Assembly: GCA_964020085.1 (NCBI GenBank)
Contig: OZ026608.1
Span: 11,305,544-11,369,543, forward strand
From: Micromussa lordhowensis
Lineage: Eukaryota > Cnidaria > Anthozoa > Scleractinia > Lobophylliidae
DNA length: 64,000 nt
Direction: 5' to 3'
Part shown: one piece after another, positions 54,645-64,000 of the stretch
Layout of the letters: each line of letters opens with the position of its first letter
Numbering within the stretch: position 1 is the stretch's first letter
Made by a program: the position numbers and the translations under genes
The notes under the pieces: generated by a model
What the model was told of the DNA's origin: nothing
The model's input: the letters and a program-made list of their open reading frames with translations, nothing else
Databases searched by the model: none

Positions 54645-55029
54645 AATCTACTAGTCGTTGAAAACTTTATGTAAATCCTCTTCACAGACACAAAGAAGCG
54701 GGCGCCAGTTGTTAACAAGCGCTCACTGCTACACTACCCACTTTAGATAGTGAGTACCGCAGCCAATCAGCGAACGGCAGTCGTGATAGAACGCTAGTAG
54801 ATTTATACTAAAACTCGATAGAAACACGGAGAAAGAACGCTAGTAGATTTACACTAAAACTCGATAGAAACACGGAGAACATGTGTTCTATTTCTTTTAG
54901 AAAATACACATTTTTTAATCAATCAACGCGCGTGTTTTCTCTGGGGTATTTTCTGAAAAAAATAAATAATCCAATCCAAATCCTTGTCTTGTAAAAGACA
55001 TCTCAAATCTGCAGCGCGATCCAACATAT

Positions 55030-55132
55030 AGCCTGAATTTCAGCCGTCTCCTCCTCTCGCTAAGTCTCGGGAGAGAGACGACGTCTCTCTCCCGAGACTT
55101 AGCGAGAGGAGGAGACGGCTGAAATTCAGGCT
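55030..55132. mobile_element. Perfect 103-bp palindrome with 11-bp target duplication
   Basis: Positions 55030-55080 are the exact reverse complement of 55082-55132, with one central A at 55081. Arms start AGCCTGAATTTCAGCC. Flanked by ATCCAACATAT (55019-55029 and 55133-55143). No mismatch was found. A Mutator-like origin would fit an 11-bp duplication, but that is inference. Confidence 0.9.
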
Positions 55133-55262
55133 ATCCAACATATAACCCATACGAAAACGTGCTGACCACAAGTTCTTCAGTAAGGTCTCTACTAAAGTGC
55201 TCCCGTCACCTAAGGGAGGCGAGTTGTGCTTTTTGACAGAATATATTCTCCTTTCTCATCAG

Positions 55263-55610
55263 GCAGTGCGCCTTCATTTACAGAAGAACCTAATCCGCAA
55301 CCATTTCTAGCTACGGAAGGTAAAAACGTTACTCTGGAATGGAGGTATAACTTTGGAGGTGGATCATTTCGTCAGCTGTTCTTTGAAACTACTCGCGTAA
55401 CCATAGTAGACAAGCTTGCTGCTGAGAAAGTCGCAAATATAGCTTCTGCATACGGAGGTCGTCTACTGGCGAATGTAACAGATACGTATACATCGATCAC
55501 GTTCCTCGGAATAAATAGGTCAGACAGTGCAGCCTACACTTTGGAAATAACCGGAAAAAACCGCGGCACCGTCGGAAGGGCTCACAGTGAAGTGGATATT
55601 TTGGTACAAT
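55263..55610 (+). CDS. Immunoglobulin-like exon lacking the canonical disulfide
   Basis: Acceptor CATCAG|GCAGTG; donor CAAT|GTAAGT; phase 1-1; 116 codons. The fold is suggested by the opening PSFTEEPNPQPFLATEGKNV, LEW at the strand B-C position, and DSAAYTLEI near the end. Where a typical Ig domain has Cys before Trp and Cys after DSxxY, this one has Glu and Leu; the only Cys is at the exon end. It is probably the 5'-most Ig domain seen of the gene continuing at 61.9 kb, given shared strand and phase, but 6 kb separate them and no signal-peptide exon was found. A secreted or membrane cell-surface role is inferred. Confidence 0.65.
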
Positions 55611-56009
55611 GTAAGTACAAGAAGACGAACTAAACATTTTTTTCTTATGCTTTATTGTTTTTGCAAGTTCTTTGTTGAGTATGCGCGGATGAGTGGCAAT
55701 CAAGTGTGTTCAAACAGCGGGCGTGCATCATATACATGGATAACTTTTTGAGTCAGTTATTTACAGTACTCTTTTCGGGTATTTTGAAAAAGGTCATGGA
55801 GTGTTTTTGGAAACAAGGTGATCCTAGTTAGCATCCTTTACGTACACGCAAAATTTCCACTTTTGTTTCAAACATTACTACCCTTCACAGTAGACCGCGA
55901 CACCCACGGATTTTTTTTGCGCCTTTAGAGTAACGTGTTTGTTTCAAACCAATCACGTGGTACATTGAAATGCACCACGTGAGGACATTTTTCTGTGTGG
56001 CGTAATGAC

Positions 56010-56168
56010 TTTTTCGTATTACGTGATGTTCATTCACAACGTGTTTATCTTCAAGAGGAAAGCTTACCACGCTTTTTGATGATAAGCAGCGGCCATGCTA
56101 CAGTTACACGGTAAGCTTTTCCCTTGAAGATAAACACGTTGTGAATGAACATCGCGTAATACGAAAAA
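56010..56168. mobile_element. Fold-back element
   Basis: Arms TTTTTCGTATTACGTGATGT and ACATCGCGTAATACGAAAAA, continuing through TCATTCACAACGTGTTTATC. Loop around GATGATAAGCAGCGGCC. Confidence 0.8.
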
Positions 56169-56251
56169 CTACTGTCGCTTGCAACTACCTGTCCACACGC
56201 GTGACAAAAACACGTTCCGCTGGCCAATCAAAATTCAAACTTTTGACAATC

Positions 56252-56543
56252 AAACTTTGAAGTTTACCCGCCCACTTGGGAACGTTTTGGCGCCACTTAC
56301 GCAAATGATCGTAGCTGATTTATCTACCGTTTGGCAACTGAAGACCTGGCGTTTACAATAAATAAGTTAGGCAGAAATTTCAAGCAAGGTGTTCCACTGT
56401 CAAGTGATTTACGAAATTGTAATTTTCAAAACTACAAAAGACAAAATGCCCGTACGCGTTGCTGACTTTACTTCCCTTCAAGTGTTTGTGTAAGTGGCGC
56501 CAAAACGTTCCCAAGTGGGCGGGTAAACTTTGAAGTTTGGTCC
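56252..56543. mobile_element. Inverted-repeat element, ~290 bp
   Basis: AACTTTGAAGTTTACCCGCC to GCGCCACTTAC at the left, and GTAAGTGGCGCC to AACTTTGAAGTT at the right. Arms are about 52 bp with a 190-bp spacer. Confidence 0.75.
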
Positions 56544-57899
56544 TTGAAATTTGGTCCTTGAAAAGTCCTTGAAAAAAGGTTTCTATTTTCTGTACGAACC
56601 ATGTTTAAGTTGTCTACACATATATCAATTATTACAGTCAACACCCTTCGAAATGCAGCTATGGCACTCCGCGGCTTATATCGGCTTTTTAGGTATGTCC
56701 AGCCTCAAGGGGTGTGGTTTTTTAAACACATTTTGGTCAGAAATAGACTATCGATTTTGGTCTTAACTGGATATGGTTTTTACACTTGTCTTGAATTAGG
56801 TATGTTTTTTTAGAAGTATACTTTTTCATCATTATCGATAAGACCTGCAACTAAAGCCATTCAAATTCCTTAAACATCATTCTGAACTAGGGAACTAAGG
56901 CAGGTCTGAAACAGGGTATCAAGTTAAAGGTCATGTCATAAATAGGGTAGAAAAATCGCAGATTTTGGTCTTAAATAGGGGAAGTGCTTCGAGAAGCGGG
57001 CCTCACAGCAAATACAAATAACGCAAAGAGGCAAAAGCATTTCACCCATAAGTTTTCAATTTTTGTGTCAGGCAGCGCTTGATACGAATGGATGCGGCAT
57101 TCTATGTTTTGTTGTCAATGATGCAGTATATTTTTCGTCTCAAAGGGGACATCTTATGTGTGCTGACAGTTGTGCAGTTATTCCTCCACTGTTGCTTGAA
57201 TAATAGGAAGCTAAAACACAAATGCTATCGGTGTTTTCATGGAGACCAGCTCTTGAAATGCCGCGGTACGTCAAAATACAAATTTTCTTATTTTTATAAG
57301 CGCACTCTCAGAGGTAAAGCTACTCGAGTTGTGGCGGAAATTCAACTAAATCTGGAATATATCGACACCTTTGATATAAAGAAACCCTTATACCAAAGCC
57401 ATATTGGACCTATTTTGCAATATACCAACGTTAATTAAAATACAATATGATTATCTTCCACAATATATCGTATCTGTAGTATCGTCCAAGCGTTCTAAGT
57501 GCGTGTCCATTTCCCGTAAACAGCCACAGAAAAGGGGCGGGATTGTAATTCCTGACAAGTGTTCTGATTGATGAAAATTATGTCGCCATACTAATGATCT
57601 TAATCACTTTTAATTCAAGCAAGGAAATAAATATCTTCGTTTCTATAGAACACATCGTTTCAGTCTGACTTAGAACCATTTAAGTCGCCAATTATTTCTA
57701 CCTGTATGAAGTTTTAAGTTCCTTTTGTCTCCGTGTCACGAAATTAAATCTAGTCTCAACAAGTTGTTTTTGCTGAACATGTTTACCTTGTGGATTACTC
57801 TGATAACATTCATACTTGCTAATTATAAAAATTACAGTTTCCTCGATTGTGATTGGTTTAAAAAACTCCTATTTTCCACTAATTCACTTGCCAAGTTGT

Positions 57900-57941
57900 T
57901 ATCGGACAGTTTGTTATTGGACAGTTTGTTATTGGACAGTT
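57900..57941 (+). repeat. 17-bp tandem repeat, about 2.5 units
   Basis: TATTGGACAGTTTGT is repeated. A trivial local duplication. Confidence 0.85.
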
Positions 57942-57992
57942 CAATAAGCCAATCACATTCAAAGTTGTAGTTTAGTCACATTCAAAGTTGTA

Positions 57993-58033
57993 GTTACGTG
58001 CGAGCGTGCGTGCGTGCGCGCGCGCGCGCGCGC
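57993..58033. repeat. Alternating CG/TG tract
   Basis: GTGCGAGCGTGCGTGCGTGC followed by nine or so CG units. Alternating purine-pyrimidine DNA of this sort can adopt Z-form. Confidence 0.85.
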
Positions 58034-58162
58034 TTGCTTTTTTATTTTTGGCGCCTAATTGCCGGTAGGAGGCGCGGTGGCATTAGAATGTGTATTTTCA
58101 TGCAAATTTTCTCTCATAACTTGGCTATTCTTCTTTTCTCGGAAATTGAAATTTTTATGATT

Positions 58163-58182
58163 AATTGGTAATAGGACTTCGT

Positions 58183-58213
<31 letters not shown>

Positions 58214-58283
58214 GATGCGTCCGATTTTGTTATCACTCGTATGATTACAGACCGAATTGGACTCCACTCAGTCCTATTACCAT
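58163..58283. mobile_element. Fold-back element, GGTAAT family
   Basis: Arms TTGGTAATAGGACTTCG and AGTCCTATTACCA; inner arms CCAATTCGGTCTGTAATCAT / ATGATTACAGACCGAATTGG around CGTGATGCGTCCGATTTTGT. Layout is as in the element at 25192. Confidence 0.8.
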
Positions 58284-61114
58284 TACAAATCACTCTGAAA
58301 CGGAAAACAGTACCATTTCTTTGTTGAAGTAAACAAAACTAACTGCTTCCATCGGCTTAAAATATCACATTGGCGGACAAATCGCGTGTTGTGGTGTCTC
58401 TACCTCGAAAGTATATTTCCTTTTCATTATCACTATCCGATTAGAGGTCCAGTTTGTAGTTTCTTGCCTAATATAATAACGAGAAGCGATAGTTTCAATT
58501 GTAATTCCCCAGTTTCGTACGAGGCAACCATGTCGTTGCGATGCACCGTGTTTTGGCGGAAATTTTCTCGCCGTATTTACATTAACAATTACGAACTTTA
58601 CTCTGATTGGATATTACCTCCACTATGTAAATAGTTCACCCCCGATCTGAAAACAATCATCGGGCAGAATGGCGCGACATATGCAAATATCAATGAGCTG
58701 TTACGGCGGGCCATTCAAGCGTGAACGATCAATGAAATCGGCACAATAAGAGAGAAAATGGGCGAATTTGGCCAAGGTCTCTGACTTCAATCGCGATTTC
58801 GCAGTAACTAGCGCAAGGTTTTCTAACATAATAGAGCGGATTTTTGTAGTTCCCAGGTTGAACTCTAATTCTATCAAAAAACTAACTGAAAAGAACAAAA
58901 TTAAGTTCCAGACTTTTAACTTAGAAAATTGTGCTTATTTCGGTGTTTCTAGTATGGGAAACGACCCTCATTAAATTTAAAAGCTCATTTTCTCCCAAAG
59001 CTCGAAAGAATCTTCCGATAATAGATCGGATTATTGAAGATACACGTTTCTTCTTCGCATTTTTCGATTTTTCTCCGAAATTCGAGCAAAAGAAGTTCCA
59101 GACTTTTACGTTTTTACGTCGGAGGTTCAAAACTCGCGCGCGTTCTGGAGACCCTTGGGATTCAGTCATTGTCTTTCCAAGATAATAGTTGCTAAGAAAA
59201 ACACAATGCGAAGGAAACTATTGACGAAATGCAGTCAGCAGTAAATAGAGGCTATTGACTTGCAAATGTGAGCTGAAAAAGTAGGAAATCTGTAGCCGCG
59301 CGAATTTTAAATAAAGCACAAGTAAGGTTAGCAGTGTTCGCAAACTCACCGAGCCGTCCGTAAATATGACCGATGCGAGGGTAAAGGATTTGAACCAGGA
59401 GCTCTTTTCAGAGCTCACAGAACCCCTGGTTCAGCCTTTACTCGTACATATGGTTCCGCCATTTCCTAAATTCTGCTTGCAAATCAACGGGAATATTGTG
59501 TGGAATGGAGAAAGTTGGATGGGAATTTGGAGAAACTGTTCGCGGTCCTTCAAGCGAACTTACGGCCGAACGGATATAGGCTCGAGGAGTCTGCCTACGA
59601 TCGTGTTAGTAACTTGCTGAACACGAAAACTAGGACTTTCGTAAACAAGATAAAAGCCGAGGATAATAGAAATAATAATAGAAATCAAGCGAGTAGCCCC
59701 TCTTTCGCTTACTCCGTCTTGAGTGACGTGAAAGAAAACTGCCAGAAAAAAATCGCACGACGGACTAAGCGAAAGAGGGACTACTCGTAGTCTAGATGAA
59801 CAGAAAATCTAAGTGTTCAGTAAAATTCAACTGCCTATTCACGCGACTGTTTTGGCCGACTGCTTTAAATCCTCAGTGAGGCAGAAATACAGTATGAAAG
59901 TACTTGGCTTTGTCACAATCAGCTGTGTATGTAGCTTCCGCGCGCAGACAACTTTCGTGACAAAGCAACTATACTTTTCTCCGCAACAAATACATCAACC
60001 TACTTAGCACAGTTACGTATATATACCGCCTGAGAGTTTAGATATATCAGTAAATAGCACATACATGAGCAAGTTAACGCTTTCTCTTCGTTCCTCTAAA
60101 TTAAAATGAAAGAACCTGAGCGTGATCCAGGAAGGACAAGCTATATTTCTATTTCGAAAGAAAATCAAGCGAGTGCGTTCAAAGGACGCATCTTTTTACA
60201 GTGTAATAGAAACTCGATCGAACGCGCTATCATTTTATAGCTTGAAAGAAACTCAAGCGAGCGCGATCGGGGATTTTCATGACCTTCACCTATCTTTGAA
60301 GAAGCAATTACAATAGCTTTCAGTTTAGCGAAACCAAGAAACGCATTTGTTACGCATCAGCCAACCTTTCCAGACACAATGATTCTGAGAAACAAAAGCG
60401 ATAACAATAGCGCCCGCTGTTCATTGTTTGTGTGAGCTGTGCGATGTTCCCTGTGGAGTATAGCATGCGTTCTTAGCAACCAATGAATTAAGTTCTGATC
60501 GATCGTTTATGAATAATAATGCGAAATATACCAGATATAGAATCTCTTGAACTGCAAGTATAAATGTCGCGAGAACAATAGCCATTCTGCCCGATGTACC
60601 GTATCGTTTCTGAGGAAACGAAACAAAAAATGTCCTCACACAATGCTACCACGTGATTGGTTTGAAATTGCGGCATCAAAACGTTACTCTGAAGGCGGCA
60701 AAAAATTCGTGTGTGTCGCCGGTCTACTGGGAAGAGTAGTAACAAGTGCGTGTTTTTCCTTATAGTTGAATCTGGATAAAAAGTCGTCTCAAACGTTTTT
60801 GATGATTTTCTCTGCAAACTCCCGTTTAGATACAATATATAGTAAGTAAACTAGTAGTAATCAAAGATTAGAGCAGTGCGTAAAAATGTTTTTAATAAAG
60901 TTTTAACGTGTACTGGACAAAATATTTTCCAGGAAAGACATTTTATTTAACTATTTGCGAAACAAAAAATTCAATTTCAGATCCCAACACTTGTGATAAA
61001 TATTTCTTGAAAAAATTACTTTTTGACCAGAACAACCCGCCAGACAGCACATCACCAATACTTTTACATCTTGTTTACGCAAATGAAAAAGGTTAAATTA
61101 GTTCTAAACACAAA

Positions 61115-61310
61115 TCACGGCCTTTTGGTGAGCTACACGGCAGGAAAAGTTTGTTTACTGATAACAAATCATGGTCACTTGTAGAGCTAGTTCTAGGTAC
61201 AACTCGGAAACTTTTATTTTCATATCCTGGCCATTTGCCAAGTTACACAACCCGAATTTTTTTTCTGACCACCATTACGGACATTTATGGTCGCCGAGCT
61301 ACAGAATATT
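61115..61310 (+). repeat. Three diverged ~70-bp repeats
   Basis: Each unit has a (C/G)GGC/GG(A/T)CA-TTT--GGT-GCCAAG/GAGCTAC pattern followed by a T-rich stretch. Units start near 61119, 61171 and 61226, with a fourth half-unit at 61280. Confidence 0.4.
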
Positions 61311-61732
61311 CACTCTTGATGACGAGGTTGAGTTACCTATTGCCGAAAAGCAGTTAGTGCCAAACTGCAGCTTGCACTGGCCTCGAATCTATTCTCGTGA
61401 CTACGTCACTGACTGATGCTTGGAGGCCAAATCGGTGAACAAATCCGTCCCAAAAAATCTCGATGCAGACTGGATCGTGAACGCAATAATTTAACAACGT
61501 TAACTACGAAGAGCAATAGGCGTTTTGCTGGCGTTTGCCAGCGTTTTGTTGGTGTTTGTAAGTGTTTTATAGCGTTTTATTGGCATCAGTGGTTAGTGTT
61601 TAAGGTTAGCTTACCTTTTTGGTTGTTTTTGGGTTGTTGTTTTTTTTCTTGATACTGACAATTCACTTCGTTGATCGCCCTTTCCAGATAATTTCTTTGT
61701 CATTTGTTAAATAGATTGTGTTGGTATTACAG

Positions 61733-61791
61733 ATAAAGCTACGATAACCGCCCATCCAAAGAATGAAATAGAACCGGAAGGCTGTTGGTAA
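61733..61791 (+). pseudogene. Truncated Ig exon relic
   Basis: After acceptor TATTACAG, it encodes KATITAHPKNEIEPEGCW and a stop. This is the first ~19 residues of an I-set exon like those at 61933 and 62623; the remaining three quarters are missing. A transcript that included it would terminate. Confidence 0.7.
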
Positions 61792-61932
61792 ATTTTAAAA
61801 TAATTCGTTTGGGTTGCCTTGGTAGTGGTAGTCGCACTGTAACTTGCTAACAAACAGGCCAAGATAGTCTTAAATTGATTTTTCGTAGTTTGAAAATTTC
61901 TCCTCATTAAATAATTGTCTCGTTTGTTACAG

Positions 61933-62217
61933 ATCAACCTGAGATCACAGCTCATCCTCAAAATAAAACTAGAATAGAAGGTGATAACGTGACTTTATCT
62001 TGTAACGTTGATGGAAATCCAGTACCAACAATATCATGGACCAGAAATGGATCTCCTGTAGATACAAATGACATGTCTACCAGGATCAGTTTCTCACATG
62101 ACAAAAAGCAGTTGACTGTGTTGAATGTGAGCAGGACAGACAGCGGAGGATACCGTTGTGTGGCTAGTAACAGCCTTGGAAATGACTCCTCCAATGCAGC
62201 GTCGTTGGACGTACAAT
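61933..62217 (+). CDS. Ig I-set exon 1 of the duplicated set
   Basis: Acceptor GTTACAG|ATCAAC; donor CAAT|GTGAGT; phase 1-1; 95 codons. Contains VTLSCNVDGNPVPTISWTRN, then LTVLNVSRTDSGGYRCVASN and a closing VQC. Both disulfide cysteines and the core Trp are present. I-set domains of this kind build adhesion and receptor ectodomains (hemicentin-, NCAM- or FGFR-like). The exact protein cannot be named from single domains. Confidence 0.85.
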
Positions 62218-62622
62218 GTGAGTGCAGTTCTTGCTGTTTTTTAACAATCAAATAAACTATTTATTCGCACTATTTTGAGAGCAGATGAAAAAAATATAGA
62301 AAACAGAAGAAAGCAAATGTGAGTTTTGATTGGTTCATGGATTGTCTGTGTAATTTGTGATTGGCCAAAGCCGGTAACCGTTGGTTTTGCGAGTTTTTCG
62401 ACACTGAATTGAAAACTGTGCTAATAAATTGGTTTAGACAAGCCCAAATGCACAACTCTTCATACACACAGAATAAATTACCGAAAATCATAATCGCCAA
62501 TTGAAACTTCTGGCGTTTTACCTCTTTCGCAGATCTTCTGTCGGTATGAATAAAGTTTTTTCTAGATGGTATCAAGTTAAATGTGTAACTGCCTCCTCTG
62601 TTTCTTATATGTTTGTTTCTAG

Positions 62623-62904
62623 ATCATCCTAAGATCACTGCACATCCATTAAGTGACACAAAAACAGAAGGTGATAACATGACTTTATCTTGTAACGTGA
62701 CGGGAAATCCAGTACCAACAATATCATGGACTAGAAATGGATCTCCTGTAGATAGGAACCAAAATTCCAGGATCAGTTTTACAGCAGACAAAAAGCAGTT
62801 GACAATAACGAATGTGAGCAGGACAGACAGCGGGGAATACCGATGTGTGGCGAGCAACAACCTTGGAAATGACACCTCTAATGCTGCTAAAGTGGATATT
62901 CAAT
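62623..62904 (+). CDS. Ig I-set exon 2 of the duplicated set
   Basis: Acceptor TTTCTAG|ATCATC; donor CAAT|GTAAGT; phase 1-1; 94 codons. Contains MTLSCNVTGNPVPTISWTRN and LTITNVSRTDSGEYRCVASN. Very close to the neighbouring exons in sequence, so tandem exon duplication is clear. The shared phase lets exons be added or lost without breaking the frame. Confidence 0.85.
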
Positions 62905-63532
62905 GTAAGTACAATGTGTTGCTATCCCACCAAAATAGATCCAGAACTGATATTGAAGTCTATAAGGTACGCCTAACCCTTTAGATTTTCGTAAATTTCA
63001 TTTCGTTTTTCACTAAAATTCAAAATTCATTCAGCGTAGTTAGGATAAACTAATTGCTAACAATTCAGTAATAATTATGGTTACTTCATTGAGAAAAAGG
63101 TCGGGGCGATAAGTTCCGTGCTTTTAAAAGGGCGATACCTATTTCTTTCCTATTTTGCTATTCTTTTGTACGAGCACTGAATAGGAGTCAAATATAAATA
63201 AACTGATGAGAGCTTACGTTTTACTTGGTCTATCACAATTTAGCGTCTGTATATTAGTCTTTCTTTTTTTACAAAAACACGACCAAAACAACCAAATCTT
63301 AGCAAAACGACAACTACCATTTTACAATCTGATAATTATGCTTATGGAATAATGATCTGGCTCTTTGAATTTTTGGCAACAAATGTTCGCGATATTAAAA
63401 TTTTGTGAAATAAGGAAGTTTGAATGGTTTTTTTTTCTTATTACCAATGCTGTTCATATTACATTTATGATACACTTTTGCACAGGTTGGGTTCCCACAA
63501 TTTTTCTAAGATTGATTGTTAAATTGTAACAG

Positions 63533-63600
63533 ATAAACCTGAAATCACTGCCCAACCTCATAGTGTTGCAAAAGCAGAAGGAGATGACGTATTACAATGA
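63533..63600 (+). pseudogene. Truncated Ig exon relic fused to a duplicated intron end
   Basis: After acceptor TGTAACAG it encodes KPEITAQPHSVAKAEGDDVL, then Q and a stop. The sequence then runs directly into ATTGTCTCGTTTGTTACAG, the same intron end found before the exon at 61933. This marks a recombination junction. Confidence 0.75.
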
Positions 63601-63618
63601 TTGTCTCGTTTGTTACAG

Positions 63619-63894
63619 ATCAACCTGAGATCACAGCTCATCCTCAAAATAAAACTAGAATAGAAGGAGATAACGTGACTTTATCTTGTAACGTTGATGG
63701 AAATCCAGTACCAACAATATCATGGACCAGGGATGGATCTCCTGTGGATACAAGCGCAAGAATCAGTTTTACAGCAGACAAAAAGCAGTTGACAATAACG
63801 AATGTGAGCAGGACAGACAGCGGAGAATACCGATGTGTGGCGAGTAACAGGGTTGGAAATGACACCTCTAATGCTGCTGATTTGGATGTACAGT
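63619..63894 (+). CDS. Ig I-set exon 3, mosaic of exons 1 and 2
   Basis: Acceptor GTTACAG|ATCAAC; donor CAGT|GTAAGT; phase 1-1; 92 codons. The first ~110 nt and the intron end before it match exon 61933-62217. From about 63765 on it matches exon 62623-62904 (TTTTACAGCAGACAAAAAGC, ACAATAACGAATGTGAGC). Cys, Trp and Cys are all kept. The gene continues beyond the window. Confidence 0.85.
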
Positions 63895-64000
63895 GTAAGT
63901 ATAGTATTTTGCTATCAATGTCATTGGAAATGATATCTTCAATGCTGCTATGCTAGATAACAGTGTAAGTAATTGATCAAAACCGAACAGGGCTGTCTTT

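Larger units (their letters stand above)
52949..54896. mobile_element. Composite ~1.95-kb inverted-repeat element
   Basis: The left end (52949-53003) and right end (54840-54896) are inverted: AAGAAATAGAA...ACATGTT, then CGTGTTTCTATCGAGTTTTA and GTATAA(T/A)TCTACTAG. The inner part of the right end is duplicated 46 bp apart (54794-54828 and 54840-54874). The interior holds two hairpins (53382-53442, 53648-53733), a direct repeat (53477-53650 and 54311-54500), and the 101-bp fold-back at 54544. No transposase was seen. Inserts within inserts are likely. Confidence 0.65.
55611..61932 (+). other. Long repeat-rich stretch, probable intron of the Ig gene
   Basis: No certain exon. It holds fold-backs at 56010, 56252 and 58163, a short tandem repeat at 57900, an alternating CG tract at 57993, a duplicated GATTTTT...TTCCAGACTTTTA segment (58790-58930 and 59040-59115), and diverged ~70-bp repeats at 61115. 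A plus-strand frame at 59500-59790 ends on a hairpin (GCGAGTAG...CTACTCG) and is not convincing. Confidence 0.4.

Noticed and set aside
59366..59790. Two overlapping plus-strand frames as a small gene
   Set aside because: The end of the frame is one arm of a hairpin (59691-59720 with 59756-59788), and the two frames compete with no recognised domain.

Overview
The window reads as animal nuclear DNA, most likely from an anthozoan cnidarian such as a stony coral or sea anemone. Evidence: GT/AG introns with small in-frame exons, AT-rich intergenic DNA, and repeat types I know from cnidarian genomes (BEL/Pao, Tx1- and CR1-like LINEs, a Penelope-like element, tRNA-type SINEs, very many fold-back elements). 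No operons, CRISPR arrays or prokaryotic signals were seen. The species call is inference; I could not run a search.

Layout. 1-7 kb: an apparently complete BEL/Pao LTR retrotransposon (LTRs identical by eye, 5-bp target duplication, one 1761-aa open frame). 7-16 kb: two related fold-backs, a decayed Cys-rich gene copy with a 331-bp tandem duplication, a SINE with 15-bp target duplications, three more fold-backs, and a Penelope-like fragment split by a TTAA-flanked element. 16-20 kb: a doubtful minus-strand gene. 20-23.6 kb: decayed LINE remains on both strands.

24.1-36.5 kb (minus): the main host gene. I assembled 11 exons, all with GT/AG borders and matching phases, into a 534-residue protein: a mitochondrial-like leader, a DnaJ J-domain with HPD, an RNA 3'-terminal phosphate cyclase (RTC/RtcA/Rcl1) fold, and an acidic tail. 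One exon carries both the end of the J-domain and the start of the RTC region, so the fusion does not depend on joining neighbouring genes. The RTC part has lost motifs that are conserved in the enzyme. This is the best candidate for something undescribed. Its introns hold several transposable elements, including a 1765-bp element with 345-bp inverted repeats and a SINE split by a 920-bp element.

36.7-55.2 kb: a second TTAA-flanked element, a second decayed copy of the Cys-rich family, a dead Tx1-like LINE beside an ACAAC/ACAAT microsatellite, and a dense field of palindromes, including a perfect 103-bp palindrome and a related 101-bp fold-back, each with 11-bp target duplications. 55.2-64 kb (plus): immunoglobulin-superfamily exons. 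One lacks the usual cysteines, three are recently duplicated I-set exons of which the last is a mosaic of the first two, and two are truncated relics; the gene runs off the window. Apart from the retrotransposon polyprotein, the J-RTC gene and the Ig exons, most of the window is mobile DNA or decay.
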